Assembly: GCF_014205215.1 (NCBI RefSeq)
Contig: NZ_JACHNC010000001.1
Location: 749,001-813,000 of the forward strand
From: Actinoplanes lobatus
Lineage (GTDB): Bacteria > Actinomycetota > Actinomycetes > Mycobacteriales > Micromonosporaceae
Length of the DNA stretch: 64,000 nucleotides
Reading direction: 5' to 3'
Part shown: positions 24,477-33,130 of the stretch, in pieces
How the letters are laid out: the number at the start of each line of letters is the position of its first letter
How positions within the stretch are numbered: the stretch's first letter is position 1
Position numbers and translations under genes: made by a program
Notes under the pieces: model-generated
Databases searched by the model: none
What the model was told of the DNA's origin: nothing
The model's input: only the letters and a program-made list of their open reading frames with translations

Positions 24477-25487
24477 ACGGTCGCGGTCCTTGGACGGCTG
24501 CACCCGCTTCGGCTCGCCGGGCATCTTGGGATGGTCCGGCGGGTAGGGCAGGTCGCCGAGGCCGTCGCGTTCGTCGCGCTCCACCCACTCCAGCAGCGGG
24601 GTGAGGTCGTGGGCCACGTCGTCGATGCCGGCGTGCGGGTCGCCGCTCTTCGCGAACCGGGCCGGCACGGTCCGCAGGTCGAAGTCGTCGGGCTGGACGT
24701 CGGCCAGCTCGGCCCAGGTGACCGGGGTGGAGACGGTGGCCCGGGCGTTGGCGCGCAGCGAGTAGGCGCAGGCGATGGTGCGGTCCCGGGCCATCTGGTT
24801 GTAGTCGAGGAACACCCGCTCGCCGCGCTCCTCCTTCCACCAGGAGGTGGTGATGCCGGCCGGGTTGCGGCGCTCCACCTCACGGGCCAGGGCGATGGCC
24901 GCGCGGCGCACGTCGATGAAGGACCAGCGCGGCTCGATGCGCGCGTAGACGTGCACGCCGCGGCCGCCGGAGGTTTTCGGGAACCCGGTCCAGCCCAGGT
25001 CGGCGAGGACCTCGCGGACCACGCCGGCGGTGGTGACCACGTCGGCGAAGCCGGTGCCGGGCTGCGGGTCGAGGTCGATGCGCAGCTCGTCGGGCTCGTC
25101 GGGGGCGGCGGCGCGAACCGGCCAGGGGTGGAAGACCACGGTGCCCATCTGCGCGGCCCAGGCGACGTGGGCCAGGTCGGCGGGGCTGAGCTCGTCGGCC
25201 GTACGCATGCTCGGGAACTTGATCGTGGCGGTTTTGATCCAGTCGGGGACGCCGCGGGCGGGGATCCGCTTCTGGAAGAACATCTCGCCCTCGATGCCGT
25301 CCGGGAAGCGCTGCAACGTGGTGGGACGGTCGCGCAGGGCCCGCAGGATGCCGTCGCCGACGGCGAGGTAATAGTCGAAGACGTCGCGCTTGGTGAATCC
25401 GCGCTCCGGGAAGACCATCTTGTCCGGGCTGCTCAGGCGCACGGTGTGGCCGGCGACCTCGTGCTCTTCCGCGGCGGCTTTCGGCAT
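24465..25487 (-). CDS. LigD-type polymerase domain protein (stand-alone primase-polymerase)
   Basis: A 340-residue protein equal to the polymerase domain of LigD, the archaeo-eukaryotic-primase-like enzyme of bacterial non-homologous end joining. Metal-binding D138 and D140 lie in RIDLDPQPG, SGGRGVHVY carries the nucleotide-binding His, and FLDYNQ the third acidic residue. There is no ligase or nuclease domain, and Ku is not in the window; LigC, 3.5 kb away, could supply ligase activity. TAAGCT ends seven bases before the ATG, so the message is probably leaderless. Confidence 0.92.
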   Translation of the reverse strand: MPKAAAEEHEVAGHTVRLSSPDKMVFPERGFTKRDVFDYYLAVGDGILRALRDRPTTLQRFPDGIEGEMFFQKRIPARGVPDWIKTATIKFPSMRTADELSPADLAHVAWAAQMGTVVFHPWPVRAAAPDEPDELRIDLDPQPGTGFADVVTTAGVVREVLADLGWTGFPKTSGGRGVHVYARIEPRWSFIDVRRAAIALAREVERRNPAGITTSWWKEERGERVFLDYNQMARDRTIACAYSLRANARATVSTPVTWAELADVQPDDFDLRTVPARFAKSGDPHAGIDDVAHDLTPLLEWVERDERDGLGDLPYPPDHPKMPGEPKRVQPSKDRDRSQK

Positions 25488-25494
25488 GCCCCTC

Positions 25495-25500
25495 AGCTTA
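25495..25500 (-). promoter_or_regulatory. Candidate -10 element of a leaderless promoter for the LigD-type polymerase
   Basis: TAAGCT, seven-base spacer, ATG on the minus strand. Confidence 0.45.
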
Positions 25501-25564
25501 GGGGCCGATACGTGGGGAGGCCGCCCGGCAAACCGGACGGCCCCTACCGTTTTATGCTGATATT

Positions 25565-26056
25565 TCAGACATTCCGTCGGCGACGCGTGTACCAGACGGC
25601 CGCGGCGCCACCCGCCACCATCAGGCCACCGAGAGCCAGCACGCCCCCGGACGGGGAGCCGGTCAGCGGGAGCGTGTTGCCGGAGCTGACACCCGCGCCC
25701 GCGGTGGTCTGGGTCGGCTTCGGCGTGGCGGTCTCCGAGCTGACCCCGGCCGGCGGCACCGTGTTGACATTGCCGGTCGGCAGGCTCGGGCTGGGGCTCG
25801 GCGTCTCGCTCACGCCGCCGTAGCCCGGCTTGCCGCGGGTCGGCGGGGTGGCGGTCACCGCGTTGACGGCGGGCGGCGCGACCTCGCTACCGCCGTAGCC
25901 GTCGCCTGGCTCCGGGCTCGGCGCCGCCATGACGTGACCGGCGTTGCCGGCGAGATCAGCGGACGCCGTGGCGGGCGTGGCGCCGAGGGCGAGAGCGGCG
26001 AGGACAGTGGCGCCGACCGTGGGAAGTCCAGCGGTCAGCCGACGCGAAAAGCTCAT
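25565..26056 (-). CDS. Small LPXTG-type cell-wall-anchored surface protein
   Basis: A 163-residue secreted protein. A signal peptide covers residues 1-33 (SFSRRLTAG, hydrophobic core, ATASA); the mature part is Pro/Thr/Ser-rich with two GYGG units; LPLTG stands at 129-133, followed by a hydrophobic helix and a TRRRRN tail. That is the complete sorting signal for a sortase, so it should be linked to peptidoglycan. There is no enzymatic domain; a stalk or surface-coat role is likely. No sortase gene lies in the window. Upstream of the ATG there is only weak ribosome-site likeness. Confidence 0.85.
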   Translation of the reverse strand: MSFSRRLTAGLPTVGATVLAALALGATPATASADLAGNAGHVMAAPSPEPGDGYGGSEVAPPAVNAVTATPPTRGKPGYGGVSETPSPSPSLPTGNVNTVPPAGVSSETATPKPTQTTAGAGVSSGNTLPLTGSPSGGVLALGGLMVAGGAAAVWYTRRRRNV

Positions 26057-26155
26057 GAGGAGTATCCGTTCTGTTGCTGAAGGTACGGTTCCATGGTCGC
26101 ACGGGAGCTTAACGGTAATTGCCCGTTTTACCCGGAAACACCCCGAGGCGGGTCT

Positions 26156-26623
26156 TCAGCTAGGAAGACCACCGAAACGGTGACTGCGCCACAAGTGCGA
26201 CAAAGTGAATACCTTGAGCTCGAACTGCGGATCCGCGGCAAACAGTCCCCCGCTGTACGGAGCGTGCAGTTGCACACTGGCCCCGGTGTCCAGATAGACC
26301 GAGACCACGTTGCGGCGGCCGCGCCGCTCGGCCCGCAGGTCCACCACCCGGTGCCAGGGCGCCTCGCCCTCCTCGAAAACCGACGACGTACGGATTCCGC
26401 CGGCGCCCACCTCGACCCCGGTACGCCGCCCGGCCACCATGCCGGCCACCGCGCCCAGCAGCAGCGGCCCGCCGATCAGCGCGAGCCACACCCAGCCCGG
26501 CGGGCCACCCCGGCCGGGCCAGGCCAGTGCCGCGATCACCCCCGTCGTGACACTCGCCACCGCGCTCATCGCGCCGAGATAGAGACCGTGGCCGAGAACC
26601 TGCTGCCAGGTCGGCCGGAACAT
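26156..26623 (-). CDS. Two-TM membrane protein with PH-like domain
   Basis: A 155-residue protein with two hydrophobic helices (about residues 15-35 and 41-62) and a cytosolic beta-rich part with APWHRVVDLRAERRGRR, the look of a bacterial PH-like domain. Function unknown. The ATG at 26623 is chosen because GGAAGGTGG stands the right distance before it; an ATG seven codons upstream is possible. It is transcribed divergently from msrB across an 84-nt gap. Confidence 0.7.
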   Translation of the reverse strand: MFRPTWQQVLGHGLYLGAMSAVASVTTGVIAALAWPGRGGPPGWVWLALIGGPLLLGAVAGMVAGRRTGVEVGAGGIRTSSVFEEGEAPWHRVVDLRAERRGRRNVVSVYLDTGASVQLHAPYSGGLFAADPQFELKVFTLSHLWRSHRFGGLPS

Positions 26624-26694
26624 CGCCGGGGATCCACCTTCCATGACCTCTCAACCGGCGGGGTCACCGCCTCCGGCGCACGCCGGGTGCGACG

Positions 26695-26700
26695 TACGGT
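26695..26700 (+). promoter_or_regulatory. Candidate -10 element of a leaderless msrB promoter
   Basis: TACGGT, seven-base spacer, ATG 26708. Confidence 0.45.
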
Positions 26701-26707
26701 GGATGGC

Positions 26708-27106
26708 ATGACAACCGATCTACCCACGACCGAGGAGGAGTGGCGGATCCGCCTCTCTCCGGCCGAGTTCCGCGTGCTCCGCGAGGCCGGCACCGAAGCG
26801 CCGTGGAGCGGCGAGTATGTGAGCACCAAGACCGCCGGTGTCTACGACTGCCGGGCCTGCGGCGCCCAGCTCTACCCGAGCGACACCAAGTTCGACAGTC
26901 ACTGCGGCTGGCCGTCCTTCGACGACGCCATCCCGGGCGCGGTCAAAGAGATCGACGACCACAGCCACGGGATGGTGCGCACCGAGATCCGGTGTGCCCG
27001 CTGCGACTCGCACCTGGGTCACGTGTTCCGGGGCGAGGGCTTCACCCCGAAGAACACGCGGCACTGTGTGAACAGCCTGTCGATCCGGCTCACGGCCGCC
27101 GGCTGA
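26708..27106 (+). CDS. msrB: Peptide-methionine (R)-S-oxide reductase MsrB
   Basis: Repairs oxidised methionine (R-sulfoxide) in proteins; 132 aa. Structural zinc ligands are C48/C51 and C96/C99, the catalytic Cys120 lies in RHCVNS, and Cys66 in SHCGWPSF is a possible resolving residue. GWPSF and GHVF are further family marks. The start is set by TACGGT seven bases upstream; earlier in-frame codons have no family likeness. Its 3' end overlaps folA on the other strand by 17 nt. Confidence 0.95.
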   Translation: MTTDLPTTEEEWRIRLSPAEFRVLREAGTEAPWSGEYVSTKTAGVYDCRACGAQLYPSDTKFDSHCGWPSFDDAIPGAVKEIDDHSHGMVRTEIRCARCDSHLGHVFRGEGFTPKNTRHCVNSLSIRLTAAG

Positions 27107-27557
27107 GGTCCTCCACCACATAGGTCACGCCGTTCGGCGCCTGGACACGGTCGGCACTGGTGACCCGCCAGTCGTCGCCGAGTTCAGGCGCGAACGCGTC
27201 GCCGGGCACCGTGAGGTCGAGCCTCGTCCGTACGATGTGCCCGGCCCGCGGGAGGAAAGCGGCATAGATCTGCGAGCCGCCCATCACCCAGAATTCCTCA
27301 TGTTTCACGTCGTCGAAGGAATGGATGACCGTGGCGCCCGGGGCCGCCCAGTGCGGGTCGCGGGTGAGGACGATGTTCTCCCGGCCCGGCAGCGGCCGCT
27401 TCGGCAGCGACTCCCAGGTGCGGCGGCCCATCACCACCGGCGCGCCCATGGTGCGCTCCTTGAAGACGGTCTGCTCCCCCGGGACCCGCCACGGGATGGT
27501 GTTGCCGGCGCCGATCACCCGGTCCCGGGCCTCGGCCCAGATCATGTGGATCGTCAT
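27090..27557 (-). CDS. folA: Dihydrofolate reductase
   Basis: NADPH-dependent reduction of dihydrofolate, 155 aa. [19 protein letters not shown] gives the substrate strand and Met20-type loop, [12 protein letters not shown] the cofactor region, and VMGGSQIY the second phosphate turn. The ATG overlaps the thyA stop by 4 nt (ATGA), pairing the enzyme that consumes methylene-tetrahydrofolate with the one that regenerates the cofactor. The longer open frame upstream is a shadow of thyA. Confidence 0.95.
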   Translation of the reverse strand: MTIHMIWAEARDRVIGAGNTIPWRVPGEQTVFKERTMGAPVVMGRRTWESLPKRPLPGRENIVLTRDPHWAAPGATVIHSFDDVKHEEFWVMGGSQIYAAFLPRAGHIVRTRLDLTVPGDAFAPELGDDWRVTSADRVQAPNGVTYVVEDLSRRP

Positions 27558-28351
27558 ACCGCGACGGGGGCCGGGATCAGCGGGTGGTGCCGGTAGCCGG
27601 CCACGGTGAAGTCGGCGTACTCGTGCTCGAACAGGCCGGGGCGGGGCGCGATCTCGAGTTCCGGGAACGGGTACGGCTCCCGGGTGAGCTGCTCCCGCAC
27701 CTGCTCGATGTGGTTGTCGTAGATGTGCACGTCGCCGCCGACCCAGATGAAGTCGCCGGGCTCCAGGCCGACGTGGGCCGCGATCATCCGGGTCAGCAGG
27801 GCGTAGCTGGCGATGTTGAACGGGACGCCCAGGAAGAGGTCGGCGCTGCGCTGGTAGAGCTGGCAGGAGAGCCTGCCGTCGGCCACGTAGAACTGGAACA
27901 GCGCATGGCAGGGCGCCAACGCCATGTCCGGGATGTCGGACACGTTCCAGGCGGAGACGATCATCCGCCGGGAGTCCGGATTCTTCCGGATGGTCTCGAC
28001 CACCTCGGAGAGCTGGTCGATGTCCCCGTTCCGCCCCGGCCAGGAACGCCACTGCTTGCCGTAGACCGGCCCCAGCTCGCCATCGGCGCCGGCCCACTCG
28101 TCCCAGATCGTGACGCCCTGCTCGTGCAGCCACTTCACGTTGGTGTCCCCGCGCAGGAACCAGAGCAACTCGACCGCGATCGACTTGAAATGCACCCGCT
28201 TCGTGGTGATCAGCGGAAAGCCCTGTGCCAGGTCGTACCGCAGGGTCGCACCGAAGAGACTCCGCGTCCCGGTGCCGGTGCGGTCGCTCTTGGGCGTGCC
28301 CGTCTCGAGAACCCGTCGCAAAAGATCTTCAAATTGGGTGTCGGCGGCCAT
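27554..28351 (-). CDS. thyA: Thymidylate synthase
   Basis: Methylates dUMP to dTMP using methylene-tetrahydrofolate, 265 aa, usual length. The nucleophile is Cys148 in [12 protein letters not shown], with [13 protein letters not shown] and DVHIYDNHI completing the nucleotide site. First gene of a thyA-folA operon. TATTTT ends six bases before the ATG, again a leaderless layout, and a run of AT base pairs precedes it. Confidence 0.97.
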   Translation of the reverse strand: MAADTQFEDLLRRVLETGTPKSDRTGTGTRSLFGATLRYDLAQGFPLITTKRVHFKSIAVELLWFLRGDTNVKWLHEQGVTIWDEWAGADGELGPVYGKQWRSWPGRNGDIDQLSEVVETIRKNPDSRRMIVSAWNVSDIPDMALAPCHALFQFYVADGRLSCQLYQRSADLFLGVPFNIASYALLTRMIAAHVGLEPGDFIWVGGDVHIYDNHIEQVREQLTREPYPFPELEIAPRPGLFEHEYADFTVAGYRHHPLIPAPVAV

Positions 28352-28357
28352 ACGGTG

Positions 28358-28363
28358 AAAATA
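28358..28363 (-). promoter_or_regulatory. Candidate -10 element of a leaderless thyA promoter
   Basis: TATTTT, six-base spacer, ATG on the minus strand. Confidence 0.45.
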
Positions 28364-28373
28364 TCACCGCACG

Positions 28374-28628
28374 TCAGAGATGGAGTTCGCAGCCGTCCGG
28401 GTCGTCCAGCCACACCCCGTCGGTGGCCAGATAGCGGAACTTGTAGTGACCCGGGTCGAGCGGCACGCTCACCGTCCGGGTGCCGTTGCGCCGCGCCAGG
28501 AGTTCATGCGCCCCCGGCCGCCAGTCGTTGAAGTCACCGACCACGCTCACCGTGCCGGGCGGCTCGTCACCCGGGAGGCAGAAGGTCACCCGGGTCTTGT
28601 TGCCGAACAGTTTGCTGCGCTTGATCAT
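28374..28628 (-). CDS. Small CBM48/isoamylase early-set domain protein
   Basis: An 84-residue protein made almost entirely of a glycogen-binding-type beta sandwich: RVTFCLPG, VVGDFNDWRPG and GHYKFRYLATDGVWL are typical of CBM48 / AMPK-beta-like domains. It may be a free-standing glycogen- or trehalose-related adaptor; no enzyme domain is attached. GGAGGACGTC precedes the ATG. It is divergent from the GNAT gene at 28684. Confidence 0.85.
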   Translation of the reverse strand: MIKRSKLFGNKTRVTFCLPGDEPPGTVSVVGDFNDWRPGAHELLARRNGTRTVSVPLDPGHYKFRYLATDGVWLDDPDGCELHL

Positions 28629-28671
28629 GACGTCCTCCAGGCTTCACCGGTACAACGTCGACAAGCCCACG

Positions 28672-28677
28672 TATGTT
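28672..28677 (+). promoter_or_regulatory. Candidate -10 element of a leaderless promoter for the GNAT gene at 28684
   Basis: TATGTT, six-base spacer, ATG 28684. Confidence 0.45.
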
Positions 28678-28683
28678 GTGCCG

Positions 28684-29127
28684 ATGCATCCCGAACCACA
28701 CGACGAGCTGCGGGTGGCGTCGTTCCGCGACCTCGACACCACCACCCTCTACGAGATCCTCAAGCTGCGCAGCGAGGTCTTCGTCGTCGAACAGGAGTGC
28801 GCCTACCTCGACCCGGACGGGCGGGACATCGACCCCGGCACCCGGCACCTGTGGTTCGCACAGGGCAAGCACGTGCGGGCCTACCTGCGGATCCTGAGCG
28901 ACCACGGGGTGGAGCGGATCGGCCGGGTGGTGACCGCCCCGGAGGCCCGTGGCAACGGGCTGGCCGGGCGGCTGATCTCCGAGGCGATCGCCGTGATCGG
29001 CAACCGCCCGTCGATCCTGCACGCCCAGGCCCACCTCGCCGCCTACTACACCCGGTTCGGCTTCGAGCGGTCCGGCCCCGAATACCTCGAGGACGGCATC
29101 CCGCACATCCCGATGAAGCGGGACTAG
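28684..29127 (+). CDS. GNAT-family acetyltransferase, ElaA-like
   Basis: A 147-residue acetyltransferase close to the ElaA group: LRSEVFVVEQECAYLDPDG is the characteristic N-terminal block and APEARGNGLAGRL the acetyl-CoA loop; AQAHLAAYYTRFGF completes the fold. Substrate unknown. The stop abuts the stop of the convergent hemQ gene. The start is chosen by the leaderless promoter position. Confidence 0.85.
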   Translation: MHPEPHDELRVASFRDLDTTTLYEILKLRSEVFVVEQECAYLDPDGRDIDPGTRHLWFAQGKHVRAYLRILSDHGVERIGRVVTAPEARGNGLAGRLISEAIAVIGNRPSILHAQAHLAAYYTRFGFERSGPEYLEDGIPHIPMKRD

Positions 29128-29829
29128 CTAGGGCAGGTTCGCCACGATCTCGATGACCGAGCGGCGCCGGCCGGTGTAGAACGGCACCTCCTCGCGGACG
29201 TGCCGCCGCGCCCGGGACGCCCGCAGCTCACGCATCAGGTCCAGGATGCGGTGCAGCTCGTCGGCCTCGAACGCCAGCATCCACTCGTAGTCGCCGAGCG
29301 CGAACGACGCGACCGTGTTGGCGCGGACGTCCGGGTAGCCGCGCGCCTGACGGCCGTGCTCGGCCAGCATCTCGCGCCGCTCCGATTCGGGCAGCAGGTA
29401 CCACTCGTAGGAGCGGACGAACGGGTAGACGCAGACGTACTGCCGGGGCTCCTCGTCGGCCAGGAAGGCCGGCAGGTGGCTGCGGTTGAACTCGGCCGGG
29501 CGGTGCAGCGCCATCTGCGACCAGACCGGCTCCAGGTGGCGGCCCAGCGCGGTCCGGCGGAACAGCCCGTAGGCGTCCTGGAGCGCGTCCGACGAGCCGG
29601 AGTGCCACCACACCATGATGTCGGCGTCGGCGCGCAGACCGGCCACGTCGTAGGTGCCGCGGATCGTCACGTCCTTGCCGGCCAGCTGCTCGAAGAGCGC
29701 GTCGACCTCACCGGCCAGCTCGTCACGCAGTGCGGGCAGCGGCGCGGTCACCCGGAACACCGACCACATGGTGTAGCGGATGGTCGCGTTCAGCTCGTTG
29801 ATCCGCGCCGCATTCGTCTGTTCGGTCAT
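29128..29829 (-). CDS. hemQ: Coproheme decarboxylase HemQ/ChdC
   Basis: Last enzyme of the coproporphyrin-dependent heme route of Gram-positive bacteria: turns iron-coproporphyrin III into heme b. The 233-residue protein has the chlorite-dismutase-like fold, seen in TMWSVFRV, the ADIMVWWHS strand, [14 protein letters not shown] with its candidate catalytic Tyr, [10 protein letters not shown], and [16 protein letters not shown] before ATG 29829 fixes the start; an earlier ATG eleven codons upstream is unlikely. It is the third gene of hemE-hemY-hemQ; the ferrochelatase is not in the window. Confidence 0.95.
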   Translation of the reverse strand: MTEQTNAARINELNATIRYTMWSVFRVTAPLPALRDELAGEVDALFEQLAGKDVTIRGTYDVAGLRADADIMVWWHSGSSDALQDAYGLFRRTALGRHLEPVWSQMALHRPAEFNRSHLPAFLADEEPRQYVCVYPFVRSYEWYLLPESERREMLAEHGRQARGYPDVRANTVASFALGDYEWMLAFEADELHRILDLMRELRASRARRHVREEVPFYTGRRRSVIEIVANLP

Positions 29830-29902
29830 GCCGCCACCTCCGCTGCGCTCCGGCGTCGCCATGACTTCAGAACTGAGCTGAATGATTCGCTCGCAAGCTC
29901 GC

Positions 29903-31297
29903 TCATGTGATCTCCTTCAGGAACGTACTCACATCGTCCGCGGCGCGCTCGCCGCTGGCCACGCACACCGGGATGCCGACACCGTCGAACGCCGCTCCGG
30001 CCAGCGCCAGCCCCTCCGGCAGCCCGGCCCGTGCCGCGGCTATCCGGCCGGCGTGACCCGGCGCGTACTGCGGCAGGCCGCCGCCCCAGCGTTGCACCCA
30101 CGCCGCCGCGGGGACCGGCAGCCCCACCCCGAGCAGGTCGCCCAGCTCCCGGCGGGCCGTCTCCAGCAGCGCGGTGTCGGCCCGCTGGAGCCGCTCCTCC
30201 TCGCCGGACCGGCCGAGCGACACCCGGACGATCACGGGGCCGTCCCCACGGGCCAGGTGCGGCCATTTGGTGGTGAAGAAGGTGGCCGCCTTGACCAGCG
30301 TGCCCTCGCCCGGCGGCACCAGGAACCCGGAGAGGTCCGGCAGTTCGGTCCCGGCCGGCAGGGCCATCGCCGCGAGGGCGACGCTCGCGTAGTCCAGGGC
30401 GGCGACCGCGGCGGCCGGCTCCGGCGCGACCTCGCTCAGCAGCCGGGACGCCGGCTTCGCCGGCAACGCCAGGATCACCGCGTCGAACTCTTCGGTCCGC
30501 GGCGCGGGCACCGGCCCGGACACCACCTTCCAAAGGCCCTTCCCGGTACGGGTGAGCTCGCGCACCGGCGCACCGAGGCTGATCCGCGCCCCGCTCGCCG
30601 TGGCGGCGGCACCGGCCAGCCGGCTCATCCCGCCGTCGACCGCGGCGAAGACCGGCCGCCCGGGGACCCGGCGACCGCGCGCCTGGGCGGCCCGGACCGC
30701 GGCGGTCAGGGTGTGCTCGGTCTCCGCGGTGTGCGCCAGCTGCGGCATGGTGACCCGCAGGGACAGCCGGTCGGCGCGGCCCGCGTAGACCCCGCCGAGC
30801 ATCGGGTCCACCAGCCGGTCCACGACCTCGTCGCCGAACCGCTCGCGGACCAGGGCGCCGACCGCCACGTCGGCGCCGGGCGCCAGCAGGGGGCGGCCGG
30901 TGTCCCGGTCGGCGCCGCTCACCGGCAGCGCCACGCCGTCCAGCGTGGACAGGTCACCGGGGACGCCGACCAGCGTGCCGCCGGGGACGGGAGCGAGACG
31001 GCCCCCGAAGGCCAGGGCGGCCGGACGGGCCGCCGGGTGCACCAGGGCGTCACCGAGGCCGACCCGCCGGGCCAGGGCCACCGCCGCGGACTCGGCGCCG
31101 TCGGGCGCACTGTTCAGGAACGACTCGGCGCCGCGCTCGACCGTGCGCCCGCCCAGCTCACCGGTGCTGAGCTTGCCGCCCACGGCGGGGCCGCTCTCGA
31201 ACACCACCACCTCGGCGCCCGGGTGGACATCCCGCAGGCGCACGGCGGCCGCCAGGCCGGCGATGCCGCCGCCGATGACCGCGATCCGCTTCCGCAC
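29903..31297 (-). CDS. hemY: Coproporphyrinogen III oxidase HemY (protoporphyrinogen-oxidase type)
   Basis: FAD flavoenzyme, 464 aa, which in this pathway oxidises coproporphyrinogen III to coproporphyrin III. The dinucleotide fold is [15 protein letters not shown] at residues 7-21, then [10 protein letters not shown]; the C-terminal FAD motif is [14 protein letters not shown]. It lies between hemE and hemQ, which supports the coproporphyrin rather than protoporphyrin role. GGGAG precedes the GTG start. Confidence 0.93.
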   Translation of the reverse strand: MRKRIAVIGGGIAGLAAAVRLRDVHPGAEVVVFESGPAVGGKLSTGELGGRTVERGAESFLNSAPDGAESAAVALARRVGLGDALVHPAARPAALAFGGRLAPVPGGTLVGVPGDLSTLDGVALPVSGADRDTGRPLLAPGADVAVGALVRERFGDEVVDRLVDPMLGGVYAGRADRLSLRVTMPQLAHTAETEHTLTAAVRAAQARGRRVPGRPVFAAVDGGMSRLAGAAATASGARISLGAPVRELTRTGKGLWKVVSGPVPAPRTEEFDAVILALPAKPASRLLSEVAPEPAAAVAALDYASVALAAMALPAGTELPDLSGFLVPPGEGTLVKAATFFTTKWPHLARGDGPVIVRVSLGRSGEEERLQRADTALLETARRELGDLLGVGLPVPAAAWVQRWGGGLPQYAPGHAGRIAAARAGLPEGLALAGAAFDGVGIPVCVASGERAADDVSTFLKEIT

Positions 31298-31391
31298 GCT
31301 TCACACACTCCCAGGTTCCGCCGGGCCCCGGCCAGTGGGGTCCGCGTCTGTGACGTGAGACTGCCGCGATCCGGCCCCGGCGCCCAGGGGC

Positions 31392-32426
31392 CTAAGACCC
31401 GGAGACCTCGTGGACCAGGGCGACCAGGCGGGTGAGGATGTCCGGGTCGGTCTCCGGCATCACGCCGTGGCCCAGGTTGAAGACGTGCCCGGGGGCGGCC
31501 CTGCCCTGTTCGAGGATCCGGCGGGTCTCCCGCTCGACCACGTCCCACCCGGCGAAGAGGATCGCCGGGTCCAGATTGCCCTGCACCGCGCGGTCCGGGC
31601 CGATCCGCCGGGTGGCCTGGTCCAGCGGGGTCCGCCAGTCCACACCGACCACGTCGGCGCCGGCCTCGCCCATCGCCTCCAGCAGCACCCCGGTGCCGAC
31701 GCCGAAGTGGATGCGCGGCACCCCGGCGTCGATCAGGCCGCTCAGCACGGCGGCCGAGTGCGGCATCACGAACCGCCGGTAGTCGGCCTCGGAGAGTGCG
31801 CCGGCCCATGAGTCGAACAGCTGCACGGCGCTGACCCCGGCGTCGATCTGGACGCGCAGGAACGTCAGCGTGATCTCGGCGAGCCGGGCCAGCAGGGCGT
31901 TCCACAGTTCGGGTGCGCCGTACATCATGGCCTTGGTCTTCAGGTAGGTCCGTGACGGACCGCCCTCGATCAGGTAGCTGGCCAGCGTGAACGGCGCGCC
32001 CGCGAAGCCGATCAGCGGCGTGTCGCCCAGCTCGGCGACCAGCAGCCGCACCGCCTCGGTGACGAAGTCCACGTCGGCCGGGACGATCGGCCGCAGCCGG
32101 GCCAGGTCGGCCTCGGTGCGCACCGGCTCGGCCACCACCGGGCCGGTGCCGGCCACGATGTCGAGGTCGATGCCGGCCGCCGCGACCGGGACCACGATGT
32201 CGCTGAAGAAGATCGCCGCGTCCACGTTGTGCCGGCGGACCGGTTGCAGGGTGATCTCGGTGACCAGGTCCGGCCGGCGGCACGACTCGAGCATGCCGAC
32301 GCCCTCCCGGATCTTGCGGTACTCGGGCAGCGAGCGCCCGGCCTGCCGCATGAACCACACCGGCGTGTGCGGGCCGGGCAGACCACGACACGCCCGGACG
32401 AAGGGGGAATCCTGGAGAACCGTCAC
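31392..32426 (-). CDS. hemE: Uroporphyrinogen decarboxylase
   Basis: Removes four acetate carboxyls from uroporphyrinogen III, 344 aa. [16 protein letters not shown] is the N-terminal signature with its substrate-binding arginines; [13 protein letters not shown] and HFGVGTG are the other family blocks. GTG 32426 is used because homologous sequence starts there; the frame continues upstream only as an antisense shadow of the DUF3000 gene. CACCAT ends six bases before it, a weak leaderless signal. First gene of hemE-hemY-hemQ. Confidence 0.95.
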   Translation of the reverse strand: MTVLQDSPFVRACRGLPGPHTPVWFMRQAGRSLPEYRKIREGVGMLESCRRPDLVTEITLQPVRRHNVDAAIFFSDIVVPVAAAGIDLDIVAGTGPVVAEPVRTEADLARLRPIVPADVDFVTEAVRLLVAELGDTPLIGFAGAPFTLASYLIEGGPSRTYLKTKAMMYGAPELWNALLARLAEITLTFLRVQIDAGVSAVQLFDSWAGALSEADYRRFVMPHSAAVLSGLIDAGVPRIHFGVGTGVLLEAMGEAGADVVGVDWRTPLDQATRRIGPDRAVQGNLDPAILFAGWDVVERETRRILEQGRAAPGHVFNLGHGVMPETDPDILTRLVALVHEVSGS

Positions 32427-32495
32427 CGGGCCATGGTGCCACGTCAGTAGGGAGGCGCGGCGGCGTGCCGACCCCGGACCGCCGCTAGATCGGCA

Positions 32496-32501
32496 TAGGC
32501 T
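32496..32501 (+). promoter_or_regulatory. Candidate -10 element of a leaderless promoter for the DUF3000 gene
   Basis: TAGGCT, six-base spacer, ATG 32508. Confidence 0.5.
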
Positions 32502-32507
32502 TTGCCC

Positions 32508-33074
32508 ATGGCGTCCCCCTCCGCTGCCCCTGAGGCGTTCACCCGCGCCGTCGCCGGGCTGCGCGCGGAGTCGCCGCGGCCGGAGATCCTGCTCGAGGAG
32601 ATCGCCGCGCCTCAGCGGCTCGCGCCGTACGCGTTCGCCCTCAGCGCCACCGTGCTCCGCGGCGGTGACGAGGTGGCGAGCGGCCGGCTGATCCTGCTGC
32701 ACGACCCGGCCGGGCACGAGGCCTGGCAGGGCGACCTGCGCCTGGTCACGCTGATCACCGCAGAGCTGGAGGAGGACCTGGCCTCCGACCCGCTGCTGTC
32801 GGCGGTGGCGTGGACCTGGCTGACCGACGGGCTGGAGCAGTACGCGGCGGCGTACACGGCGATCGGCGGCACGGTCACGCAGACCGCGTCCACCCGGTTC
32901 GGTGAGCTGGCCGGCCCGGCCCCGACCGCCGACCTGGAGGTGCGTGCCTCCTGGACACCCACCTCCGCCGACTTCGGCGCCCATCTGTACGGCTGGTGCG
33001 CGATGCTGGCCTCGACGGCCGGTCTGCCGCCGCCCGGGGTGGCCTCAATCACCGACCGGGTCAAATCCGCCTGA
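32508..33074 (+). CDS. DUF3000 family protein
   Basis: A 188-residue actinobacterial protein of the DUF3000 family, placed by the segments [28 protein letters not shown] and [11 protein letters not shown]. Its function is unknown. It sits divergently from hemE, the position it also holds in mycobacteria as I recall, next to the RNase D gene. Its stop codon lies inside the arm of a strong hairpin shared with the convergent protease gene. Confidence 0.85.
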   Translation: MASPSAAPEAFTRAVAGLRAESPRPEILLEEIAAPQRLAPYAFALSATVLRGGDEVASGRLILLHDPAGHEAWQGDLRLVTLITAELEEDLASDPLLSAVAWTWLTDGLEQYAAAYTAIGGTVTQTASTRFGELAGPAPTADLEVRASWTPTSADFGAHLYGWCAMLASTAGLPPPGVASITDRVKSA

Positions 33075-33119
33075 TCCTGGACGACCGGCCACCGAAAACA
33101 GTGGCCAACGTCCAGGATC
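33073..33119. terminator. Bidirectional terminator between DUF3000 and the protease gene
   Basis: GATCCTGGACG (33073-33083) pairs fully with CGTCCAGGATC (33109-33119); inside it GGCCAC (33087-33092) pairs with GTGGCC (33101-33106) around an A-rich loop. The nested stem lies between two convergent genes. Confidence 0.75.
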
Positions 33120-33130
33120 GGCCAATTTCA

